From assembly GCF_000227135.1 (NCBI RefSeq), contig NC_018258.1:219279-283278 (forward strand): DNA of 64,000 nucleotides, in the 5' to 3' direction. A program made the translations under genes and the position numbers. The stretch comes from Leishmania donovani. Taxonomy: Eukaryota; Euglenozoa; Kinetoplastea; Trypanosomatida; Trypanosomatidae. Under the pieces are notes generated by a model that was not told the DNA's origin, ran no database searches, and was given only the letters and a program-made list of their open reading frames with translations. This document shows positions 1 to 7,505 of this stretch, in pieces. Position 1 is the stretch's first letter, and the number at the start of each line of letters is the position of its first letter.

Positions 1-2
1 CC

Positions 3-974
3 AGTGCGCATCATGCGCATCTCGCTTCGAATCGATGGGTTGTGCAGCCCATGCGTGGCGGAGTGCCCAATCATGCATGCCACAAAGTACACAATGAAGA
101 GCACACCAAAGGTGGACACGTAGCGCAACGAGTTCACCTTCTTGGGAAACACGAGCGGCAACATGAAGGTGAGCCACACCACCGACGTTATGATGCGGTT
201 GCCCTGCTTTGTCTTCAGGAACGCAGGCGCGCTCGGGGCATTCAGGATGGGGCTCAGCAGCGTGCTCGTTGCGATGATGTACGCGACAGACCCACCGAAG
301 CACTGGATGATGATGAGCACAGCGAGAAAGTAGTCGGCGCCGCGGCCGAGCAGCACACGCGCCGACTGGGCATAGGTCCGAAGCCCTGTCTTGACCATCA
401 CCTTCGCCAGAAGGTTCATGGAGTAGATTGTGCCAGCCGCAGCCAGGATGAGGTAGACGCAGGACATGATCACCCCGCTCAGGTTGAAGCCGGAGGGGAT
501 GGAGATGATGCCGGCACCGAGAGTGGCGGAGGCAAGGTTGAAGGTGGTGGCGAGGAAGCCGCCAAATGGCACGACCACGTTGAAGTAGAAACGCAGCACG
601 TGAATCGCCTTGCGCAACGTCCCGGGCGGCTTTGGCGGATGCTGGTCAGCTTCGTCGCCCTCCTCCCCGCTTTCCAACACGCGTTTTAGGTGACTGCCCC
701 CGTGCGTGTCATCGTTCTTGTGCAACCGATGCCCATCCAGAAGCACCTCCGACACGCCAAGCGGCTCCATGTCGATGTTAGACAAGTTGATGCTCATGCG
801 GCGACTGTAGTCGTCCTCCTTGAGATTCTCACCGTTATCGTGCATCGACCGCGGCTGCGAAAAGACGGAAACACTGCGGGGGGCGGTTTCCTGCTGCTGA
901 TCATCCTCGCGCTGGTGCAGGCCTTGTGCATTGCTCACCAACGGCGCTCTGTCGGGGGGATTCGGCGTGCTCAT
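3..974 (-). CDS. Amino acid permease, AAAP family (partial, 3' end outside window)
   Basis: I translated this frame from the ATG at 974 to the window edge; about 324 residues are visible with no stop. The first ~115 residues form a hydrophilic, acidic cytosolic tail. Transmembrane segments follow, beginning with a PFGGF...FNLASATLGAGI stretch. That stretch is the hallmark first helix of the amino acid/auxin permease family, seen in trypanosomatid amino acid transporters such as the AATP11 group. Further hydrophobic helices follow (VIMSCVYLILAAAG, YFLAVLIIIQCFGG, VVWLTFMLPLVFP). The protein should be a plasma-membrane or organellar proton-linked amino acid transporter; the substrate cannot be read from sequence. 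Family members have about 10-11 helices and 450-500 residues, so the C-terminal third is missing. A pyrimidine tract on the minus strand lies just upstream (986-1010), supporting this ATG. In related genomes such genes occur in tandem arrays, so a second copy beyond the left edge would not be surprising. Confidence 0.9.
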   Translation of the reverse strand, partial: MSTPNPPDRAPLVSNAQGLHQREDDQQQETAPRSVSVFSQPRSMHDNGENLKEDDYSRRMSINLSNIDMEPLGVSEVLLDGHRLHKNDDTHGGSHLKRVLESGEEGDEADQHPPKPPGTLRKAIHVLRFYFNVVVPFGGFLATTFNLASATLGAGIISIPSGFNLSGVIMSCVYLILAAAGTIYSMNLLAKVMVKTGLRTYAQSARVLLGRGADYFLAVLIIIQCFGGSVAYIIATSTLLSPILNAPSAPAFLKTKQGNRIITSVVWLTFMLPLVFPKKVNSLRYVSTFGVLFIVYFVACMIGHSATHGLHNPSIRSEMRMMRT

Positions 975-975
975 G

Positions 976-1010
976 CTTGTGTCGTGGGAGAGAGAGAGAC
1001 CAAAAAAAAA
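976..1010 (-). promoter_or_regulatory. Probable spliced-leader acceptor region for the amino acid permease
   Basis: On the minus strand a run of T followed by (CT)n and CCC precedes an AG one base before the ATG at 974. Trypanosomatid trans-splicing uses the first AG after such a pyrimidine tract. The exact AG is inferred; a 5' UTR of one base would be unusually short, so an upstream AG may be used instead. Confidence 0.4.
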
Positions 1011-1460
1011 GTCGCGCGAGACGGTGCAGAAAAACAAGAGAAAATACGCCTATGCAGAGCAGGCGAGACGGATCGGAAGCAGAGGAAGCTCACAGCAGAA
1101 GCTGCATGTACAGCAGGATGTCGGTGTGCGGTGGGTGAGCGCGAGCGTGGCATGCAGCGAAGAGAGGGAGAAATGGAATAGGGCCAGAGGGAGGTGGAGA
1201 ACAGAGCAGAGAGAGCATCATGCATGTGCTATCGGGGGCGGGGGGAGGGGCCACTGCCGACCTGGAAGTGTTTTTCAGGCACTCAAGAGGACGGCGCCGT
1301 GGCTGTCACACAGGACCCACGGTACAACAGGCATGGGTGCGCGAACGATGCGCGCCCGCCTCAACCATGCCTGCCTGGGCATCGTCTCTTCAGCGGAATG
1401 CAACGTCTCCTACATGCACTGCCGGTCCAAGGAAAGAGAGATGAAGAGAAGCAGCAAAGA

Positions 1461-1484
1461 CACACACACACACACACACACACA
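1461..1484. repeat. (CA)12 dinucleotide microsatellite
   Basis: Uninterrupted CA repeat read directly in the sequence. Such tracts are common in Leishmania intergenic DNA and length-polymorphic between strains. Confidence 0.95.
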
Positions 1485-2121
1485 CCACTGCACAGGTGGA
1501 GACATACAGATACACCCGATTGCCCGCCTCGGGTATCTTGGCGCTCGTCTTCTGCTCGCAGTTCGGCGAAGAGGGCTTCCACATTTTGCTTCCGTTTTAC
1601 GGGTGTTTGACCCCCTCGTCTTCGATTTCCACGCACACCTGCGGCTCACCTCTGATGTCTACACATCAACGTACTAGGCTTGTGCGCCACATTCTGAAAG
1701 GGGAATGGGCGAGGCCACGAGGAGCGTGGCCGCCGCCTCGCTGCAGACGGTCGCGAGGGAGAAACAAGGAGGGACAAGGTGAAGTTTCTTGTTCTCTTTG
1801 TGTTGCGTGTCTCTGCCGGTCCACGGACACGCGGTTGTGAGAGCTGACGTGTGTGCGCCTTCACACAGCGAAACAAGAAACAAGGTAAGTAACAAAAGGC
1901 ATTGCAAGCGTGAAGGCTAGAGGCGCATAGAAGAGACAGAGACGGCGGGGCACAGAGAGGTTACGTATATGGCGGTAGGGCCCTCGGCCCTTCCGCTGCA
2001 TCGCACACGGGGAGCCTCCTCCCCTCCCCCTCCACCCATCCAAAAAAAAAAGGCTCCTTGCTCTCCGCTCCTCCTCTACAACCGCCTGCGCCTGCCGTTG
2101 GTCCGACTTTATGTCGACTTT

Positions 2122-2946
2122 TCACACTGCCTTCTTGAGGCTCTTCGCCGACACCTCCGAGGGCAGCCCCTCGGCCTGGAAGGTGCCAAACACCCAGTCC
2201 CAGAGCATGATGTACTGCCCAAAGTTGACGCGCGGCTGCCGGTGGTGGTAGTCGTGTGCCTTCACGTTGAACAAGTACGGAATGTGTAAGTCCACGCGGG
2301 TGTGGTTCAGGCTGGCGAGAGTGCCGCCAAGAAAGATGAAGATGATAGCCGTCAGTGCGTGCACCTGGCCCACGGGCGTCAAGCGTGTCAGCAGGTACAG
2401 CGCCAGCAGGTGCAGGTACTCGCCCGAGACGTACTCGATTGGGTTATCATTGATGGCGTCGGTGTTGCCGCGAAAGGGAGACATCTGCCGATGATGATGC
2501 TTGTGAATGAGGGAGTAGATGGGGGGCCAGTGAAGGGTCCAGTGGAACAGTGTGTAGAAGAAGTCGTAGAGAATGAAGAGCGCCGGCAGGTGTACCGGCA
2601 GCCACAGCACCGACCGCACCACGGCAGGGCCGTCCAGGAAGTCGGGTGACATGCGGCTCACCTCTGTGTTGCGGATGAACTGGTACGTGTGGTACACGAA
2701 GACGGCGGTCACCGCCTTGGCAAAACCAACGTACAACTTGTCCTTCACCGTCAGCTTCTCTAGAGGCTTCACACGCTCGGGAATGCGCCCCTTCACCACC
2801 GCCGCGATGACAGGGATGACGACGCTGCTGTACACACCGAAGCTCACAAAGATGATTCCCAGAAACGCGGCCTGGATGCCGTACTTCTGCGCCGGCGTCA
2901 GCGCCTCCATGTCGAAGGAGGCCATCTTGGCGTAGAGAGGCTCCAT
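2122..2946 (-). CDS. Membrane diiron hydroxylase, fatty acid hydroxylase/sterol desaturase superfamily
   Basis: 274 residues from the ATG at 2946. The three histidine clusters of the superfamily are all present: H135-x3-H139 (HWTLH), H148-x2-H151-H152 (HKHHH) and H231-x2-H234-H235 (HDYHH). They lie after hydrophobic helices at about 25-52, 76-90 and 112-134, with another at about 188-212. These histidines bind two irons that activate oxygen for hydroxylation or desaturation of sterols or long-chain lipids at the ER membrane. Length is typical of the family (250-330). The sequence does not decide between a C-4 sterol methyl oxidase, a C-5 desaturase or a SUR2-like sphingoid hydroxylase. From memory the known Leishmania sterol enzymes of this class lie elsewhere in the genome, so this may be a separate lipid hydroxylase. 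An in-frame ATG at residue 8 is an alternative start. Confidence 0.9.
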   Translation of the reverse strand: MEPLYAKMASFDMEALTPAQKYGIQAAFLGIIFVSFGVYSSVVIPVIAAVVKGRIPERVKPLEKLTVKDKLYVGFAKAVTAVFVYHTYQFIRNTEVSRMSPDFLDGPAVVRSVLWLPVHLPALFILYDFFYTLFHWTLHWPPIYSLIHKHHHRQMSPFRGNTDAINDNPIEYVSGEYLHLLALYLLTRLTPVGQVHALTAIIFIFLGGTLASLNHTRVDLHIPYLFNVKAHDYHHRQPRVNFGQYIMLWDWVFGTFQAEGLPSEVSAKSLKKAV

Positions 2947-2975
2947 GGCGTAGAGGTTGGTGTGTGAGTGAGCCT

Positions 2976-3072
2976 CTAGTCGCTTCTATCGAAGGAGAGG
3001 GAGGAGGAGGGGGGGGGTGTAAGCGAGAAGCGTCCTCGAGAGGCACACGCACACGCAGAGAGAGAGAGAGAG
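2976..3072 (-). promoter_or_regulatory. Pyrimidine tract/splice acceptor region upstream of the hydroxylase
   Basis: On the minus strand a C-rich and CCT-rich tract (2994-3018), preceded by (CT)n at 3057-3072, is followed by AG dinucleotides before the ATG at 2946. This is the arrangement expected for trans-splicing; the AG used is not determined. Confidence 0.45.
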
Positions 3073-3515
3073 GCTGGCTGCTGCGTAATGCGAGTGACTA
3101 TGTTTGCCGCGTTTTCTTTTTTCCTGAGCAGGAAGCGCTTCTCTGGCGCACGATGAACAGAGGGTGGATGCAGGGGGAGGAAAGGACTGGGATGGAGAAG
3201 AGGCGACGCGGGAGGAGATGTGCAGCCAGAGACGGGGTGGCATGAACACTGCCGGTGTCTCTCTCTCCCCGTGTAGCGGAGGATTCACAACAGGCGGCGG
3301 CACAAGCATCCTTTGATCCTTCATCTTCGCCTAACAAGGGAGAGAGCGAGGGACGCCTTCATTATTAGTATGGCGTTTTCTTTGTTCTTGAGCTACGCTG
3401 CCGTGGAGAGGAGCGTCATCGACTCGTTGCCTCTCGTATGCATGTGCACACGTGTACAGGTAGGCACCGCCACCAAGCCCAATGTAAACAGCCGTCCTTG
3501 TGACGCCTTTGAGGC
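3073..3515. other. Intergenic region
   Basis: 3' flank of the SNARE-like gene and 5' flank of the hydroxylase. I see no coding signal here. Confidence 0.6.
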
Positions 3516-4892
3516 TCACAAGTCATCCCGAAACTCAGCGGTAAGGTTCTCCTCATGAGACGACGGCGGCGAAACCTCTTGCACAGTTTCTGCTGGGGCT
3601 GGGGAGTCCATCGCCACGGGCTCTTCTGCCTCGTAAGGTGCTGGCGGCGAGACATGCACCTCTGAAAGAGGCGGCGCGGCAGTGGTCACTGGCCCAGTCG
3701 CCGAGGCGACAGTGCTTTGGGGAGGAGATGCGCGGCTGTCGTGGGTGCAGAGCCGATGTCTGCGATACACCGTCGGCTTTGGCACAACGCTAATGAGCAG
3801 CAACACGCAGCCCGTCACCGCGATGATGGACGCCATCACAAGCACTTGCTTGAGAAAGGCCCACATTGGCTGTAGCACCGTGCGCCACAGGATGGGCATG
3901 CCCGGCACGAACCTTAGCGTCCACGGAACACGCGCCGCCTCGGCCACATAGGAGACGCGATCGAGTTCGTGCATGTGGGCCTGACCCTTGGCCACGCCAT
4001 CCGACAAAAGGTCGGCGGCGGACTTCATCTTCGCCTTCTCCTGCTCCATCAGCGCGCTCATCTGCAGAGCGCCGTCTTTCATCTGGTGAATGGCTTGCTG
4101 GATGTCCTCCATGATGCGGTCCTCTGCGGTGATGGCGGCACCGACAGCAGAGGACGTGCCGAACGGATACCCCGCAAAGGACGCCGCAGCGCTGGTTCTT
4201 CTCTCCCTGAAACCGGGTTCCTCTTTCGTCTGGGCTACGCTCCCTCGCACCAGTGACGAGTCCTGCACGTCAGCTCCAGCAGGAGAGGCGCCTTCGATGA
4301 AGTGCACTGCAGCCGGCGGAATGCACGCTGCATGAGGCGGCACAACATCCACGTAGATGTGGCACTTCCTACTGAAGGAGGTCGCAGCGACAGCGGTGAG
4401 GCCGCACTCGAGCGTACGAGGGGCAGTGCCCACACAACTGACAGGGAGATGCGCAAGTGTGGGGGTTTGCGAGAGATACTGCGCCAGAAGCCGCTGTGCA
4501 GCGTCGGCATCCTGCAGAAGGTGGGTGAGACGCCCTGGCAGCTCTTGCCGGTAGTACGCCCGCAGGGGAGAAGTCACATCGTCGTCTGCTGGCTCCGCCG
4601 TCTCTTGCGTGTTTCCAGTCTTAGTGAGCGATGCCTCTGCGACACGTTTCTCGAGCCGTCTGGCTTCGCGAAGAAGCTCCCCGAGACGCCGAACGCAAGA
4701 AGTACTGGCACGGCCACCTTTGTGATGGGATGGAGAAGAGCCTCCTGTCGAGGATGACATTAACAGCTCTACTTGCTTCACACATCGACCGAGACGGTGA
4801 TGCAAGGCGTAGATGTCCGCAGCGAAGTGCTTTTCCGCATTATCCGATAGCAGGTGTGGCGGCGCAGATGCCTCTGAGGCTGTGAAACCCAT
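3516..4892 (-). CDS. Single-span membrane protein with SNARE-like helix (possible Use1/Sec20-like)
   Basis: 458 residues from the ATG at 4892. Helical N-terminal segments lie at about 22-46 and 68-90. A long amphipathic helix at about 257-312 carries heptad-like spacing and is followed by one strong transmembrane segment at about 347-370, then an ~85-residue hydrophilic, proline-rich tail. A SNARE-type helix close to a membrane anchor recalls the ER SNAREs Use1 and Sec20, which act in Golgi-to-ER traffic. The tail after the anchor and the divergent sequence make this tentative. If it is a SNARE, the extra C-terminal tail is odd, because SNAREs usually end shortly after the anchor. It could equally be an unrelated trypanosomatid-specific membrane protein. 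The coding call is secure; the function is not. Confidence 0.75.
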   Translation of the reverse strand: MGFTASEASAPPHLLSDNAEKHFAADIYALHHRLGRCVKQVELLMSSSTGGSSPSHHKGGRASTSCVRRLGELLREARRLEKRVAEASLTKTGNTQETAEPADDDVTSPLRAYYRQELPGRLTHLLQDADAAQRLLAQYLSQTPTLAHLPVSCVGTAPRTLECGLTAVAATSFSRKCHIYVDVVPPHAACIPPAAVHFIEGASPAGADVQDSSLVRGSVAQTKEEPGFRERRTSAAASFAGYPFGTSSAVGAAITAEDRIMEDIQQAIHQMKDGALQMSALMEQEKAKMKSAADLLSDGVAKGQAHMHELDRVSYVAEAARVPWTLRFVPGMPILWRTVLQPMWAFLKQVLVMASIIAVTGCVLLLISVVPKPTVYRRHRLCTHDSRASPPQSTVASATGPVTTAAPPLSEVHVSPPAPYEAEEPVAMDSPAPAETVQEVSPPSSHEENLTAEFRDDL

Positions 4893-5379
4893 GCTCTGAG
4901 TAGTGTGTGGGAAGGAGGAGGCGTACGTGGTCTGCCTATCAAGCGTCTAATACTGTACAGTTGCCTGTGCAGGAGCGGGGAGAAAACAGAGGAGGTGAGG
5001 AGAGCAAGGCGCACCAGTTTCCGAGAGATACACAGAAGGGGGGAGGGAAAGATAGAGATAGCTCGTGCATTGATGATGAGCATGCAAGTCTCGAGCACTC
5101 CACGGACATAGCGGCGAGCCGCAGCAGCATGTGGATGTTTGTTTTACTTCCCGCCTCGACATCTCATCACGGCGGCCTCACCACACCGTGCCCACCTTCT
5201 TTAGCGAGAACAGAGCAGTTTGAGGGGCCGGAGGCAGGGGCAGGAGCAGGGGGCTGCGCCACTTCGCCTCTTCCTCTTCACACAAACGCATACGGCACTG
5301 ACTGCTGCCCACACCGTGTTCGGTTGCCGAATTCGTTCGGGAGAGCCTCGCCATTCTCCCACCTTCACGGCGGCACTTC
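4893..5379. other. Intergenic region
   Basis: Spacer between the SBP2-like gene (3' side) and the SNARE-like gene (5' side). Purine-rich stretches on the plus strand (4975-5060) are possible pyrimidine-tract splice signals on the minus strand. No gene seen. Confidence 0.6.
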
Positions 5380-7059
5380 TCACCTCTCTTCGACCATGGT
5401 CGTCTCCATCTCTGCAGTGTAGGCGGTCGTCAAGTATCGCGCGTAGCTCATCACCGCCTTGAGAGCCTCGCGATTCTTTTCAGCTTGCAGCACCGCCACA
5501 CAGCCCACCTTGCTGCCCTTCGCGTACAGCGCGTAGGAGAGTCGTTGGCGTGACAGGCAGGACACGCAGAGGGGCGGCGCTCGGGTGCTGTGGCCGTTGA
5601 AGCGTGCGACGGTGTCCCGCTCGGCAGGACCGGTAACTCCGCAGAGCTGCTGCACAAGCTGAACAGCTTCGTGCAGCGTCTGGAACGCCTTCTTCCGTGT
5701 TGATTTGCTTGCTGGACGCGCAGAGGGCGAGGCCGTCCGATGAACACCAGGCGCGGTGACTGAGGGCTGAGGTGGTGGTGGTGGTGGTGCCGAGACGGGA
5801 ACCTCGACCGCTTCGACATCTGTCGCCAGTAGAACAAGCCGCACGCGCCCCGCCTTTAGACACTTCAGCACCTCCTGAAAGCCCACAACGTATCGCTGCC
5901 TCGCCTTGAACTGCAGCGGCTGCTTCTGCTTCAAGTCGCGTTGCTCCTTGTAGAGACCCTGCAGCAGCGTGAAGCAGAGGTCATCAAGCGCGTCGGTGAG
6001 TACGTTCGTGCAGTAGGCTGCAGCGAAGAGCGAGGACTTCATTGCACGCTGTGACCGCGAAAGCGCCGTGCTCGGCGGCGACGAAGACGGGGCGGGGATC
6101 ATTGTTTTGCATGCGTCGGGCAAGGTGTCGAGGTCTGCTACGTCGCCATTCATGAAGTGACGCACTACCGCTTGAAGGTGCGCTTCGGCGCGCAGCTGTG
6201 GGTAGCGGCCGGTGCGCTGATCCACCCACGCGCTGCGCGGGTGTTGGCCCACACCCAGCCATGTCGAGGGTGGGTGAAAGCTCCGGTACGTATACGGCAG
6301 CGCAGCGTCGCCGGAAGAAACCGTTGTGCGCGTCTCTTGCACATCCGTACCAGTTGTATCAGACAGTGCTCGACTGACTCTACCCACATCGCTTCTCAAG
6401 GGGCCTTGTAGCGCACGGGCCTTCAACTCACGCCGCAGCCGCAGCTGGCAAGCGTGAATGCGCCTCTTCAGCCTCCCCGCCTGCCTGTATCGGCGACCCT
6501 TCATGGCCGCGTCCAGACTTGCGTAGAGTGAGTTCATCGCCGCCACGGCGCACTTGACGGCTGCCTGGGAATAGAGACACTCCCTGCGCGTGCCCACGTG
6601 AGCACAGGGGTCACCGTCACTCTCTCCGTCACTGGCCCACTCCTTTGTAGAGGATGAGGGGCTGGAGAGAACCGGAGAAGCCTCGAAGTGCTCCAGTTGT
6701 GGAACTGCACCAGCGCTGATGTGCGACTCTGCTGCCGGCAAGCAGTCCAGCACCCACTGCCGCTGCGCGTGGATGCCGCGCTTCAGTTTCGTGAAGCGTG
6801 CGCGGTGGTTGAAGGGGGTCACGGCGTTGGGATTTGACTTTTTGTTTTTGATCCTCAGCTGATGCACCTTGCCTCCGCTTCTCGCGGCAGTGTGACGTGG
6901 CTGCGACATGCTCGCCTTGTGGAGGAGGGAGGAACACGTCTGCAGCGGCTGCGCAGTCGCCGGTGTCGACGTCAATGGAGGCGCCTTCATCGTCTTCTTG
7001 TGGATGAGCTGTTCCTGCTGTCTGGACCGCTCCAGCGACGCTTTCTGAGGGCGGGGCAT
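5380..7059 (-). CDS. SECIS-binding protein 2 (SBP2)-like, L7Ae RNA-binding domain
   Basis: 559 residues from the ATG at 7059. The C-terminal part aligns by eye with the SBP2 RNA-binding region. First comes the SBP2-specific helical lead-in (YCTNVLTDALDDL, ~345-385). Then comes the L7Ae fold: RYVVGFQEVLKCLKAGRVRL (~389-408), a TLHEAVQLVQQLCG helix (~461-474), PPLCVSCLSRQRLSYAL (~495-511) and VGCVAVLQAEK (~518-528). L7Ae/SBP2 proteins bind the kink-turn of the SECIS element in selenoprotein mRNAs and recruit the selenocysteine elongation factor to UGA codons. Kinetoplastids are known to make a few selenoproteins. Odd features are a proline/alanine-rich insertion (~420-455) and a second insertion (~475-494) inside the domain. 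The N-terminal ~340 residues are low-complexity with a basic segment at ~195-230. Other L7Ae proteins lack the SBP2 lead-in, which favours SBP2. Confidence 0.82.
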   Translation of the reverse strand: MPRPQKASLERSRQQEQLIHKKTMKAPPLTSTPATAQPLQTCSSLLHKASMSQPRHTAARSGGKVHQLRIKNKKSNPNAVTPFNHRARFTKLKRGIHAQRQWVLDCLPAAESHISAGAVPQLEHFEASPVLSSPSSSTKEWASDGESDGDPCAHVGTRRECLYSQAAVKCAVAAMNSLYASLDAAMKGRRYRQAGRLKRRIHACQLRLRRELKARALQGPLRSDVGRVSRALSDTTGTDVQETRTTVSSGDAALPYTYRSFHPPSTWLGVGQHPRSAWVDQRTGRYPQLRAEAHLQAVVRHFMNGDVADLDTLPDACKTMIPAPSSSPPSTALSRSQRAMKSSLFAAAYCTNVLTDALDDLCFTLLQGLYKEQRDLKQKQPLQFKARQRYVVGFQEVLKCLKAGRVRLVLLATDVEAVEVPVSAPPPPPPQPSVTAPGVHRTASPSARPASKSTRKKAFQTLHEAVQLVQQLCGVTGPAERDTVARFNGHSTRAPPLCVSCLSRQRLSYALYAKGSKVGCVAVLQAEKNREALKAVMSYARYLTTAYTAEMETTMVEER

Positions 7060-7505
7060 GTCTCTCCATCACCGAATGGCCGTGCAGCTTGGTGTTTGAG
7101 GGCAAGGTAAGTGGTGCAGGGAGCACCACGTGAGGAGGCGGGGAGGAGGATGGGTGATAAAGATGCGCCCACACACACGAGAAGTTCTGGAGGGAAAGTC
7201 GGAGACGGCGGTGCACAGAGGGATAAGGTATTTGCGTGAGCTGTGCCGCGCCATAGTGCTACAACATCATGGGAGTCGCGCCTCTCGCCTCCCTTGCTAA
7301 GGATGGGAAACAAGGAGAAGTCAAACTCGTGCCGTGTCATGACACGCTCGCACGCGCGCACGTTACGTTGCTGCTGCACCCTGTGCTCTCATTCGTTTTG
7401 TCTCCTATGATCCGGTGCCTGTGACCGCGACGCGCGCACACACGCACCTCCCCCCCTCCTGTTATCCCCCTGCTCGGTACTGCCCTTCTGCCGCTGTGGG
7501 CGTTC
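7060..7505. other. Intergenic region
   Basis: Spacer between the beta-barrel gene and the SBP2-like gene. The SBP2-like start is preceded on the minus strand by pyrimidine-rich sequence around 7125-7155. No gene seen. Confidence 0.6.

Larger units (their letters stand above)
975..2121. other. Intergenic region
   Basis: No supported gene. It contains the 3' flank of the hydroxylase mRNA and the 5' flank of the permease. A (CA)12 microsatellite lies at 1461-1484, and there are scattered purine-rich runs and a C-rich run with an adenine tract near 2020-2050. Open frames here are short, in conflicting directions and of low-complexity composition. Confidence 0.7.

Noticed and set aside
42..689. 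215-codon plus-strand frame over the permease
   Set aside because: It is the antisense shadow of the amino acid permease, whose minus-strand translation has clear family motifs.
931..1677. 248-codon plus-strand frame crossing a CA microsatellite
   Set aside because: It overlaps the permease start in antisense, runs through the (CA)n tract as a THTHTH run, and has no domain.
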